15,488 nt of DNA, taken from an uncultured bacterium. Its GTDB lineage: Bacteria > Verrucomicrobiota > Kiritimatiellia > RFP12 > UBA1067. Below, piece after piece: positions 6,980 through 14,546 of the stretch (position 1 is its first letter; every line of letters begins with the position of its first letter). The notes under the pieces are model-generated. The model did no database searches. It saw only the letters and a program-made list of their open reading frames with translations, and had not been told where the DNA came from. The position numbers and the translations under genes are program-made. Location: contig CAMIVJ010000020.1 of the NCBI GenBank assembly GCA_946401765.1, positions 1-15,488 of the forward strand, read 5' to 3'.

Positions 6980-8872
6980 TCACCTTCCTGCCGAGTACGT
7001 CATCGTGATCGCGGCCGTGGTGACGGGCTTCTCGAACGCGAACGACAAACGCTCGGGCGGCTGGCGCCCTGGGTTTTCGATTTTCTCTGATGAGAACTTT
7101 ACCGGCGCAGATGCGGAGACGGCAAGCTTCATCTTTCTAAAGCCGCTCGTCTTCTTGAACGTGAATAGCATGCCCTTCTCGTCCTTCGTCCACTCGCGGT
7201 ACGTGATCACGGGCACTTCGAACGTGGTGGGTTCGGAGAACTCGGCCTTGTCGGTGACAGTGAAAGTGCAGTGTTCACGATCGAACACTATCGTACGCCG
7301 AAGCGACTTGAGCGCGGGCACCTTGTAGGCGGCGGCATAGTCTATCGTAATCAAGTCCTCCTTGTCGGTGAAGCGCGTCTCTACCACCTTCGCGGCGGCG
7401 GCGCGTCCGCCGCTCTGCAGCTTCCCGCCGATCACGGGCACGGGGTGGCCGTACGAGTTGAGAACCTTCGAGACGTAACGGTCGCGCGAGAAAGTGCGGC
7501 GCGTGTACACCTCGCCGCCTGGGTCGCCTGCCATCTCGCAGCCGTCCATCATCACCGTGTATGTGCCCACGTCGTTGTGGTTGTGGAGCTCGGCGTTGTG
7601 CCCGCCCTTGAAGGCGGCGCTCCAGCGCAGACCCTTGTCGCCGGGCTGGGCGTAGCGGGAGATGAGCACCTGGGCGTCCTTGAACCAGGTGCGGATTGGC
7701 AGCACGTCCATCGTCGGTTCGCGCTGTGGCGGCTCCTGCCCGAAGGCGCGCAGCGAGAACTGCGCGTAGCCGGACGAGAGCAGCGGGAGTCTGAGCGCGG
7801 GAGTGCTCACGAGATCGGGCCACACCTGCCGGCCGAGCGCGAGCAGCGATGGCGAAGGATTGCCGCCGCCGTCCGCGAAATGGGGCGACCTGCCGGGCTG
7901 CAGCTGGAAGCCGTAGGCATACTTCATGACCGTCTTCGTCTTGGGGTTGGCGAAGAGATCGACCTTGCCGCCAGTCGCGGCGCGTATGGAAAGCCCCATC
8001 ATCAGGTGGTGCCCGTAGCCGTAGTTCCAATAGCCCATGCCTTCCGAGCAGTAGCCGTCGTCGGTGTAGCCTGCGATGGCGAACGGCACGCTGCCCTCGG
8101 CGTGGACGACGAACTCGGCGCGCAGGCGGCGGTCAGGCACGATCGCGAGCGCCGCCCTCACCACGCAGCAGTTGCACACGCTGTTCCAGTTGTTGCCGCC
8201 GTGGAACCACCAGTGCGTGCGGAGGGACGCCTCGCCGCGGGCATGGGCAAGATGCGGCCTGAACGTGCGCCTCTCCACCTCTGAGCGGATCTTCTCCCTA
8301 GTAGTCTCTGGAAGCGCGTCCCCTAGCCACGCAAGGCAGTACGCGAGGTCTTGCGAAACTGCCGCGCTCACGAGGTCCACATGCGGCGTACCGTTGAAAC
8401 ATGTGAGCCCTCCGTCGTGCGCGGGAAGTGTCCAGCTCTTCATCGCGCATATCGCGTTGACGTACTCGACGATCTTAGAGATGAAACGCCCCTTGTTCTC
8501 AAGGCATTCGGCAACGAACAGACTCTCGAATCCGCTCTGCAGCCTGAAATAGCATCTTTCGTAGTTGCGGCGGTTGCCGTTGCGCGAGAACTCGAGATAC
8601 AGTTCGTCGGGCGTCTCCGGGACTGGCGAATCCAGCAGTTTCTCGGCGGAGGCGACGATGGACTTGCCCTCCTTGGTCTCGGCAAGAGGTCCCCACTTTG
8701 CGCGGTCGCTCGCAGGCGCGCCGTCTGCCTGCGGCTTCTCTGGCAGCGATGCCGCCACTTCCGCGATGCGCGCATCGCGTGTCTGCGCAGGAGCGACAGG
8801 CGCATCGGCAAAGGCTGTTCCCGCCGCGCAAAACATTGCCAGGCACAGGAACGTTACGAACTGTGTTCTCAT
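6980..8872 (-). CDS. Exported heparinase II/III-like polysaccharide lyase
   Basis: This 630-residue protein has a signal peptide (about 1-22, ending AAGTAFA). An alpha/alpha-toroid-like region follows, containing HGGNNWNSVCN (224-234) and EGMGYWNYGYGHH (277-289). After it comes the beta-sheet region with the hallmark HNHNDVGTYTVMMDG (430-444). That order and the H-N-H-x-D-x-G signature are those of heparinase II/III and alginate-lyase-like enzymes, which eliminate uronate-containing polysaccharides in the periplasm. The actual substrate cannot be read from the sequence. The ATG at 8872 is chosen over one five codons upstream because AAAGGA sits just before it and the signal peptide then starts directly. 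It lies 27 bases after the glycosyltransferase and is likely the last gene of that operon; a new promoter follows its stop. Confidence 0.86.
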   Translation of the reverse strand: MRTQFVTFLCLAMFCAAGTAFADAPVAPAQTRDARIAEVAASLPEKPQADGAPASDRAKWGPLAETKEGKSIVASAEKLLDSPVPETPDELYLEFSRNGNRRNYERCYFRLQSGFESLFVAECLENKGRFISKIVEYVNAICAMKSWTLPAHDGGLTCFNGTPHVDLVSAAVSQDLAYCLAWLGDALPETTREKIRSEVERRTFRPHLAHARGEASLRTHWWFHGGNNWNSVCNCCVVRAALAIVPDRRLRAEFVVHAEGSVPFAIAGYTDDGYCSEGMGYWNYGYGHHLMMGLSIRAATGGKVDLFANPKTKTVMKYAYGFQLQPGRSPHFADGGGNPSPSLLALGRQVWPDLVSTPALRLPLLSSGYAQFSLRAFGQEPPQREPTMDVLPIRTWFKDAQVLISRYAQPGDKGLRWSAAFKGGHNAELHNHNDVGTYTVMMDGCEMAGDPGGEVYTRRTFSRDRYVSKVLNSYGHPVPVIGGKLQSGGRAAAAKVVETRFTDKEDLITIDYAAAYKVPALKSLRRTIVFDREHCTFTVTDKAEFSEPTTFEVPVITYREWTKDEKGMLFTFKKTSGFRKMKLAVSASAPVKFSSEKIENPGRQPPERLSFAFEKPVTTAAITMTYSAGR

Positions 8873-8899
8873 CTCGTTTCCTTTCATGTATTTCGTGGT
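8873..8899 (-). other. Short spacer with a CACGAAATACATGAAA-type element
   Basis: This 27-base spacer reads ACCACGAAATACATGAAAGG followed by AAACGAG on the minus strand. It supplies the AAAGGA ribosome binding site of the heparinase-like gene. From memory it resembles a recurring intergenic motif (CCACGAAAnACACGAAAG) in PVC-group genomes; with one copy here this cannot be proven. Confidence 0.35.
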
Positions 8900-10042
8900 T
8901 CAAGAAAAAAGGTCTTTCACCCATTTCACGTACTCGCCATAGACGAGATCGGCGTCAAAGAGGCGCGCCAGCCTCGCGGCGCCTGCGCGCAGTGATGCAC
9001 CGTCCATGCTTCGCAGTCTTTCGAGTGCGGCAGCAAACGACTTCGCGTCGCCCGCACTGTACGATGCGCCAGCGCCGTTTTCGTCAATGAGGCGCGCCGT
9101 CTCGCCTTCCAGAGAGTTTAGAACAGGAAGCCCTGCCGCCGCGTAGTCCGCAAGTTTGTACGGCACGCCCACGCACGATGCGGGAAACATCGGCACAACT
9201 GCGGCGTTGGCGCGCGCGAGCATTGCACGCAGCTCTGCGTCGCCAACGTATCCGTGGAAGACTATTCGCCCGTATCCAGCGGCTAGCGCGCGAAGGCTGG
9301 GTTCCTGCGGACCCGTTCCCGCAAGCTCCAAACGCACGCCGTCCATGCCCTTCACTGCCTCGATCACGGTGGCGAGGTCGTACGAGGCGCCCATGCTTCC
9401 CGCGTATGCGATCGTGAAGTCTCCTCCTGTCGGATGCGTTCCTTCCATGCCGGACGGAATCTCGATGCCGTGGTAGAAGAGGCGCGCGGGCGCAGTGGCG
9501 CCGTAGCTGCGCACAAGGTCGATGTAGCGCTCAGAGACGGCCGAGATTGCATCCGCCGCGCGGTAGTTTGCGCGCGCAGTGCGGGCGAGAGGCGCGAGGA
9601 TAAGACGCGGCGCAACGCGTTCGAACGTCTCCGGCCAGGCGTCCATCACGTCCACGACGAACGGCACACCACGCGCCTTGCAGAAGCGGCGCGCCGCAGC
9701 GCAGAGCGAGAGCGGAGGCGAAGAGGCGACCACGAGGTCGGGACGCTCCTCCGCGGCGGCAAGGCGCGTCCAACGGCGCGCCAGCGCGAAATGGGAATAG
9801 ATGCGCCTGATGCAGATGTTGGCGCCGTAGGGCGGCGTGGGGACCATCTTCACGCGGAAGCCTGGATCAGGGAACGCGGGATCCATCACGCGCCTTGCCT
9901 TGCGCGAGTGCGAGAAGTCGCTCGTCCAGAGGGTCACGTCGTGCCCCGCGCGCGCGAACGCGCGGCACATCAGCCAGTATCGCTGCGGCCTGTTTCCCTC
10001 AGCCGGCAGATTGTCAAAGGGGTTTACTATCCAGACTCTCAT
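8900..10042 (-). CDS. GT4-family glycosyltransferase
   Basis: This 380-residue GT-B-fold glycosyltransferase resembles WbuB/WcaI-type GT4 enzymes. The N-terminal lobe begins MRVWIVNPFDNLPAEGNRPQ, with the usual acceptor-side Gly/Pro loop, followed by LVVASSPPLSL (103-113) and FVVDVMDAWPE, typical of this subgroup. The C-terminal lobe has the donor-binding stretches TIAYAGSMG, LAGTGP and GYVGDAELRAMLARANAAVVP. VGVPYKLADYAAAGLPVLN stands where the E-x7-E region usually lies, with Asp in place of the second Glu. There is no signal peptide; it acts at the cytoplasmic face, probably on a lipid-linked or envelope glycan. Its ATG overlaps the stop of the YibE/F gene by 4 bases (ATGA), and a perfect AAGGAG lies 5 bases upstream inside that gene, so the two are translationally coupled. 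Donor and acceptor sugars are unknown. Confidence 0.87.
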   Translation of the reverse strand: MRVWIVNPFDNLPAEGNRPQRYWLMCRAFARAGHDVTLWTSDFSHSRKARRVMDPAFPDPGFRVKMVPTPPYGANICIRRIYSHFALARRWTRLAAAEERPDLVVASSPPLSLCAAARRFCKARGVPFVVDVMDAWPETFERVAPRLILAPLARTARANYRAADAISAVSERYIDLVRSYGATAPARLFYHGIEIPSGMEGTHPTGGDFTIAYAGSMGASYDLATVIEAVKGMDGVRLELAGTGPQEPSLRALAAGYGRIVFHGYVGDAELRAMLARANAAVVPMFPASCVGVPYKLADYAAAGLPVLNSLEGETARLIDENGAGASYSAGDAKSFAAALERLRSMDGASLRAGAARLARLFDADLVYGEYVKWVKDLFS

Positions 10043-11160
10043 TCACGCTCCTTGCGCGGGGCGAAGACGATGGAGGCGGTGAAGGCGGTGAACGGCGCAA
10101 CGAGAACGAGCGAGAAGCTGCCGATGAGAGTCTTCACGAGCTCGGCGGATACGAGCGTCGAGTTGATGAAGTCGAGCGGATGCGTGCCCTGCGCGGCAAA
10201 CGCCATCAGAAGCGTGATGTAGCCGCCTGAATAGGCGAGAAGAAGAGTCGTCGTCATGGTGCCCACGACGCTGCGGCCGATACGCACTCCCGAGAGCAGA
10301 AGCTCGCGGCGTGGAAGCGTGGGATTGTGGCGCGCCACCTCTTCGACGCCGCTTGCGATGTCCATCGCAAGGTCCATCACGGCACCGGAGCTCGCGAGCA
10401 CCATCGCGCCGATGAAGATGTCCTGCAGGTTCAGGAACTCGTAGCCGGAGTAGAGAAGAGTCTGCACATACGGCATCGTGGCGCCGTTTATGTGCATGAG
10501 GCGTCCAAAGGCGTGCGCCATGCCGAGTCCGGCGAGGATGCCGAGCGCGGTACCCAGAAACGCCGCCACGCCCTTGCGCGTGAAGCCGGCCACAAGGTAC
10601 ATGATGACGGCGGAGAGCAGGCACACCGCCGCGAAGGAGGTCCAGCTCGCGGACCAGCCGCGCAAGGCGAGCGGGATAACGCCCTTCCACACAACGAGGC
10701 AGCTCAGAACAAAGCTGAAGAGAGCCTTCATGCCAGTCCATCCGCCGAAGAGGCACAGGAGGGCGCAGAAGCAGAGGAAGAGCGTGAGAGCCCATCCGAG
10801 GCGCCAGTGGTCGCGGGCCACAAGAGTGTCCGTATCCGGGTTCTCGCCGCCGCGTTCAATCACCACGGCCTCGTCACCTGGGGCGAAGTGCTTGTCGAGG
10901 TCCATCTGGGCGCGCAATTCGTTGACGGCGCGGAACGTCTTGCCGCTGTTGGGGCCATCCAGCATGCCCACGGTGAGGTGCTGCGTGCCGAACTTCATGA
11001 CGCCGTGAAGCTCGATGTTGGAGTCGTCCACGGTCAGGACGCGTGCGCGGCGCGCAGTTCCCTCTCGCACGACAAGGGCGGGCGGCGACGGTGCGCGCCA
11101 CAGCGCCACGCACAGGCAGGCGAGCAGCAGCACCGCCACGCTGTCGCCAAGGCGCTTCAT
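10039..11160 (-). CDS. YibE/F family membrane protein
   Basis: This 373-residue polytopic inner-membrane protein has one N-terminal hydrophobic helix (about 7-21) and an extracytoplasmic domain (about 25-118, containing MDLDKHFAPGDEAVVIER). Roughly seven helices follow from residue 120 on. The motif GAMVLASSGAVMDLAMDIAS (251-270), followed by GVEE, is the signature of the YibE/F family (PF07907). YGYITLL-like SGGYITLL (311-318) and the terminal PFTAFTASIVF also fit. The family's transport or other function is not established. The ATG overlaps the alkaline phosphatase stop by 4 bases (ATGA) and its own stop overlaps the glycosyltransferase start, so it is the middle of a tightly coupled trio. 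That suggests a link to envelope or phosphate metabolism. Confidence 0.88.
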   Translation of the reverse strand: MKRLGDSVAVLLLACLCVALWRAPSPPALVVREGTARRARVLTVDDSNIELHGVMKFGTQHLTVGMLDGPNSGKTFRAVNELRAQMDLDKHFAPGDEAVVIERGGENPDTDTLVARDHWRLGWALTLFLCFCALLCLFGGWTGMKALFSFVLSCLVVWKGVIPLALRGWSASWTSFAAVCLLSAVIMYLVAGFTRKGVAAFLGTALGILAGLGMAHAFGRLMHINGATMPYVQTLLYSGYEFLNLQDIFIGAMVLASSGAVMDLAMDIASGVEEVARHNPTLPRRELLLSGVRIGRSVVGTMTTTLLLAYSGGYITLLMAFAAQGTHPLDFINSTLVSAELVKTLIGSFSLVLVAPFTAFTASIVFAPRKERE

Positions 11161-12560
11161 TCGTAGAGGGCCTTGAGGCGCTTGGCGATGTCGGTGTTGT
11201 CAAGGAGTCCGGTGAACGCCTCCGCGCCCACGCCCTCGCTCGTGCTGAGAACGGGCAGCGCGGTGTGCGAGCCCGATGTCCAGCCCACTCCGGCCTTGGC
11301 GCTCATCACCTGCACGGCCGCGATGGGAAGCATGTTGCGCTTGAAGGCGCCCTCCAGCTTCTTGATGTCGTGCTCGTTTAGCCAGATCTCGTCCTCATGG
11401 GCGGACTTCTCGCCGGCCGCGAACTTGCCGCCGGCCTTTTCGTCGCCCTGCTTGCGGCCCACCTTGTCGAAGTCGAACCCGAACCACTTCTCGAGAAGCG
11501 GCCTCGCGTCCTTGAACGTGAACTCGCGCCCTTCCGCCTTGGCGGCCTTCTTGGCGCTCTTGAGCTTGCGGCCGAACTCCTCCCACGAGCACTTCTGGCG
11601 GGCGAGGCGGCGCGTGTGGAGGGCATAGCCTGTGCTCATGAAGCCCATGGCCATTCCGCCCGTCTCGTGGTCGCCAGTGGTGACGATGAGCGTCTCGTCG
11701 GGATGCTTCTCCATGAACGCCTTCGCGACGCGCGTCGCGTCGTCGAGCTCAAGCGTCTCGCGCAGGTTGGTTGCGGTGTCGTTAGCGTGCCCGGCGTGAT
11801 CGAGCTTGCCGCCCTCCACGAAGAGGAAAAAACCGGCGTCGCCGTCCAGAAGCTCAATGCCCTTCGCGGTGAGCTCGGCGAGCGTTGGCTGCGAGCCGTC
11901 GGCGTCGATCGCGTACTGCAGCTCGCCGTCGTCGCCGCGGTAGAAGCAGCGCTGGCCGGGCTTGAAGGCGCGGAAGGCGGCAGTGTTGGTGGCCACAACG
12001 AAGCCGGCCTTCTCGGCGAGCTCAAGGAGGTCGCCCTTGTACTCGGGGTCCTTCACGTCGTTCTGCTTGCCGTCGAAGCCGCCGCCAGCGATGTACTCGT
12101 AGGGCGAGTTGACGATGTCGAGGCCGATCTGGTAGAGTAGGCCGCGGTGCTTGCGGTGCGCCACGAATCCGGCAGGCGTCGCGTGGTTGATCGTCACCGA
12201 GGTCACCACGCCCACCTTGCGTCCGCTGCGGTGCGCGACTTCGAGGACGCTCTCCACGCGCTCGCCCTTGGAATCAACTCCCGCGGCGCCGTTGCTGGTC
12301 TTGACGCCGCACGCAAGCGCCGTAGCCGCGGCTGCGGAGTCGGTGATGAGCGAAGTCGCAGAGGCCGTGCGGGTGGTCGCGTGCATCTTGAAGTGGTTGA
12401 GCGTGAGCGGACCATGCCCCGTCGCGAGCGCGAACTCCTCCGCCACCATGCGCTGCGGCGTGGACATCCCGTCACCGATGAACAGAAACACATACTTCGG
12501 CGAAGCGGCCTGAATCGCCGCCGCCAGAAGCACAACCCCCATTGCACACTTTGTCTTCAT
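11157..12560 (-). CDS. Alkaline phosphatase (PhoA superfamily), exported
   Basis: This 467-residue phosphomonoesterase has a signal peptide (about 1-19). Active-site residues can be placed against E. coli PhoA: metal ligand D30 (FIGDGM), nucleophile S75 (TDSAAAAT), T128, and E249 in FVEGGKLDHAGH with D254 and H258. D297/H298 lie in TTGDHETGG and H432 in SGSHTALPV. The PhoA positions Asp153 and Lys328 are His here (H126 and H255), as in animal-type and several other bacterial enzymes. A Lys/Glu-rich insertion (about 330-400) lies between the D-H pair and the last His. The start is supported by AAGGAAG 6 bases before the ATG. Its stop overlaps the YibE/F start. No Pho box can be recognised, and only 21 bases separate it from the hairpin after tRNA-Cys. 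Confidence 0.95.
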   Translation of the reverse strand: MKTKCAMGVVLLAAAIQAASPKYVFLFIGDGMSTPQRMVAEEFALATGHGPLTLNHFKMHATTRTASATSLITDSAAAATALACGVKTSNGAAGVDSKGERVESVLEVAHRSGRKVGVVTSVTINHATPAGFVAHRKHRGLLYQIGLDIVNSPYEYIAGGGFDGKQNDVKDPEYKGDLLELAEKAGFVVATNTAAFRAFKPGQRCFYRGDDGELQYAIDADGSQPTLAELTAKGIELLDGDAGFFLFVEGGKLDHAGHANDTATNLRETLELDDATRVAKAFMEKHPDETLIVTTGDHETGGMAMGFMSTGYALHTRRLARQKCSWEEFGRKLKSAKKAAKAEGREFTFKDARPLLEKWFGFDFDKVGRKQGDEKAGGKFAAGEKSAHEDEIWLNEHDIKKLEGAFKRNMLPIAAVQVMSAKAGVGWTSGSHTALPVLSTSEGVGAEAFTGLLDNTDIAKRLKALYE

Positions 12561-12581
12561 CGATTCTTCCTTCTAACACGA

Positions 12582-12603
12582 AACCCGCGCCGAGACGCGG
12601 GTT
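12582..12603 (-). terminator. GC-rich hairpin after tRNA-Cys, possible partial terminator
   Basis: AACCCGCG (12596-12603) pairs perfectly with CGCGGGTT (12582-12589) around a 6-base loop, 11 bases beyond the tRNA CCA. What follows is TCGTGTT, not a T-run, so it may be a weak terminator, an attenuator or a 3' processing and stability element. Alkaline phosphatase begins 21 bases further on. Confidence 0.55.
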
Positions 12604-12614
12604 CGCTTGTTCAA

Positions 12615-12688
12615 TGGAGGTGGGAAGCGGAGTTGAACCGCTGTGGACGGATTTGCAGTCCGTAGCCTAACCGCTCGGCCATCCCACC
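12615..12688 (-). tRNA. tRNA-Cys (anticodon GCA), CCA encoded
   Basis: The minus strand folds into a full cloverleaf. The acceptor is GGTGGGA/TCCCACC, the D stem GCC/GGC, and the anticodon stem ACGGA/TCCGT with loop CTGCAAA (anticodon GCA). The variable loop has four bases and the T stem is AGCGG/CCGCT with loop TTCAACT. The discriminator is T (U73), the identity element of tRNA-Cys, followed by genomic CCA. It starts 12 bases after the stop of the 32-residue basic protein, so both are probably on one transcript and the tRNA is released by processing. Confidence 0.97.
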
Positions 12689-12700
12689 AGTTGCTCGACC

Positions 12701-12799
12701 TTAGTTGGTCTTCTTCGCCGCAAGAAGACGGGCATGGACGCGCTTGTTGTACGCCTTGCGCCGATTTCTCTTGGCACGTTTTCTAAGTTGTTGTCCCAT
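12701..12799 (-). CDS. 32-residue highly basic mini-protein, possibly ribosome-associated
   Basis: The protein begins MGQQLRKRAKRNRRKAYNKR and ends VHARLLAAKKTN. Seven Arg, six Lys and one His stand against no acidic residue, a composition typical of small ribosomal or RNA-binding proteins. From memory, similar MGQQ-R-K-x-x-KR short proteins occur in Verrucomicrobiota, but I cannot name a family. The reading frame is supported by a strong promoter directly upstream and by its tight link to tRNA-Cys. The ATG lies only 8 bases after the -10 hexamer, so the mRNA would begin at or within a base or two of the ATG. No Shine-Dalgarno is present. Function is inferred from composition only. Confidence 0.8.
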   Translation of the reverse strand: MGQQLRKRAKRNRRKAYNKRVHARLLAAKKTN

Positions 12800-12807
12800 G
12801 GCGTGGT

Positions 12808-12837
12808 AGTATATCAAAAACCCTGGTTCGAATGCAA
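12808..12837 (-). promoter_or_regulatory. Extended -10 promoter for the basic mini-protein and tRNA-Cys
   Basis: Minus-strand -35 TTGCAT (12832-12837) and -10 TATACT (12808-12813) are 18 bases apart. The -10 is extended (TGATATACT). The predicted start falls around 12801-12802, giving a leaderless or nearly leaderless message. It sits in the 57-base gap after lnt. Confidence 0.75.
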
Positions 12838-12856
12838 GTGCGAAATTTCAAAAAGT

Positions 12857-14533
12857 TCAATTCAGGGAGATGCGTACGGGAACGAAGACTAAGGCAAGGC
12901 AGAGCGCGAAGAAAACGCCGAGCGGCCAGTCGCCGAAGCGCACGTAGGGCGTAACGCGCGGGCGCGCCGGCACGGGCACGGTCTCGCACATCACGCCTGC
13001 GGCGTCAACGATCGCACGCCCTTCGCCGTCCTCAAGCCACCGCGCGCGCCCCGATGGCGAGATCACGCCCGTCACGCCTGAGTTGCCCACGCGCATCACG
13101 GGCAGCCCAGTCTCGATCGCCCTCAGCACTGCCTGCGCCGCATGCTGCACCGGCTCTATCGAATATGAAAACCAGCTGTCGTTCGTCATGAGAACGATGG
13201 CCTGCGCGCCAAGGCGGGCGGCGCGGCGGGCGAGCACGGGGTCGGTGTCTTCAAAGCAGATGAGCGGCGCGAGCATGAACACGCGTCCGTCGTCGCGCTC
13301 GAGCCGCAGCACACGCGCCTCGCCGGGCCACAGCGACACTCCAATTGGCGAGAGGCGCTGAAGCGGAGTTATCCACTTGTCGAATGGAATATACTCGCCG
13401 AAAGGAACAAGGTGCTGCTTCCCGTACGCCTGCGCAAAAATGTTCGTGCCAGGGCCTGAATAGAGCGCGGCCGCGTTCTGCACCTTGCGAACGGGCCCGT
13501 TCTGCGATTCGGTCATCTGCCACCAGTCTCCGCCGCTCATGAGCGCCGCACCTCCGGTGACGCCGGCGAAGTAGCGCGCCACGTTCACCACCGCCGATTC
13601 GCCGTTCAGCGGAGTTCCGAACTCCGTCATCGCGCTTTCTGCCCACACAACAAGGTCCGGACGCGCCACCTTGGCCGACGCCATCAGACGGCCAAACGCC
13701 TCGTACGGATTCTCCACCTTGTCGCGGCGGCTGAATATGCACGGCGCGTTGCGCTGCACCAGCATCACGCGCATCTGCGCCGCCTCAACACCGTCCGCCG
13801 ATGAAGACGCGGCCGCGAAGTGGAACGCGAGCGCAACGGCGAGCGGCAGGGCCGTCTGGAGCGGACGCATCAGCCGCCCCGCCCTTCCCTCCGGTGTGCC
13901 CCACGCATTCCATGCCCCCTCCTCCCTCGCGCGCATCTGCGCCACCATACGGCAGATGAGCGTTGCGAACACTCCGTTCACAAGAACCACAAGCGCGCTC
14001 ACGAGATACACTCCGCCGATTCTCGCCGGCGCGGCGAGGCGCGGCACCGCCCCTACTGCCGTTCCAAGGAAGTTCCAAGCAAATCCCGTGAAGAGCCATC
14101 CCCTCAGCCATTCCGTTCCCGCCCACAGCACAGGCTCCGCCACGACGATCGCGGCAACAGCCCACCAGCCGCTTCCCGCCGCGCGTACCTTCCGCCACGT
14201 CCTCGCGTGAAGCCATCCGAAGAGCGCGAAGTAGCCCGCACAGAGCGCCGCGAGGCCGAACCATCCAAGGAGCACAAGCGGCAGCGGACCGTTGTTCTTC
14301 ACGATCGCCGGCATCCACGAGAGCGTCGCCGTCCAGAACAGCATTCCGCACGCGAACCACGTCCACGCGCTTCGCTTCGGCGAACACAGCCGCGAGAGCG
14401 CCAGCATCGGCGCAACCGCGAACGCCACTGCGCACGTCTCGCCCACCGGCGGGAAAGACGCCCACAGCAGCAATGCGCTGAGAGCGCACGGCACGGCGTG
14501 CGCGAAAAAACGGAACGTGAAAAATCGCCGCAT
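12857..14533 (-). CDS. lnt: Apolipoprotein N-acyltransferase
   Basis: Lnt adds the third acyl chain to the N-terminal Cys of lipoproteins, taking it from a phospholipid on the periplasmic side of the inner membrane. The 558-residue protein has an N-terminal block of membrane helices (about 12-235), a nitrilase domain (about 253-515) and a last helix (about 535-553). The catalytic triad is visible: E299 (VVWAESAMTE), K372 (AYGKQHLVPFGEY, with E380) and C426 (PLICFEDTDP). NDSWFSYSIEPVQHA and RVGNSGVTGVISPSGR are further family signatures. I chose the ATG at 14533, 13 bases after the sialidase stop with GAGAGG upstream. A TTG 11 codons earlier would overlap that gene by 20 bases. Its presence shows a diderm with tri-acylated lipoproteins. 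It is probably transcribed with the upstream sialidase. Confidence 0.95.
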   Translation of the reverse strand: MRRFFTFRFFAHAVPCALSALLLWASFPPVGETCAVAFAVAPMLALSRLCSPKRSAWTWFACGMLFWTATLSWMPAIVKNNGPLPLVLLGWFGLAALCAGYFALFGWLHARTWRKVRAAGSGWWAVAAIVVAEPVLWAGTEWLRGWLFTGFAWNFLGTAVGAVPRLAAPARIGGVYLVSALVVLVNGVFATLICRMVAQMRAREEGAWNAWGTPEGRAGRLMRPLQTALPLAVALAFHFAAASSSADGVEAAQMRVMLVQRNAPCIFSRRDKVENPYEAFGRLMASAKVARPDLVVWAESAMTEFGTPLNGESAVVNVARYFAGVTGGAALMSGGDWWQMTESQNGPVRKVQNAAALYSGPGTNIFAQAYGKQHLVPFGEYIPFDKWITPLQRLSPIGVSLWPGEARVLRLERDDGRVFMLAPLICFEDTDPVLARRAARLGAQAIVLMTNDSWFSYSIEPVQHAAQAVLRAIETGLPVMRVGNSGVTGVISPSGRARWLEDGEGRAIVDAAGVMCETVPVPARPRVTPYVRFGDWPLGVFFALCLALVFVPVRISLN

Positions 14534-14546
14534 GGCCTGCAACCTC

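Noticed and set aside
7271..8284. A 337-codon plus-strand frame opposite the heparinase-like gene
   Set aside because: Same reason: shadow of a clearly coding gene, with low-complexity Arg/Ala/Val/Glu composition and no promoter or ribosome binding site of note.
8873..8887. ATG five codons upstream for the heparinase-like protein
   Set aside because: No ribosome binding site precedes it, while AAAGGA precedes the ATG at 8872, which starts a clean signal peptide.
11397..12140. A 247-codon plus-strand frame opposite alkaline phosphatase
   Set aside because: Antisense to catalytic regions of a well-conserved enzyme; Leu/Ala/Val/Glu-rich without domain features.
12561..12581. TGTTAGAAG as an extended -10 for alkaline phosphatase
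   Set aside because: Poor match at the -10 hexamer and no -35. Transcription would start too close to the ATG to include the good AAGGAAG ribosome binding site.
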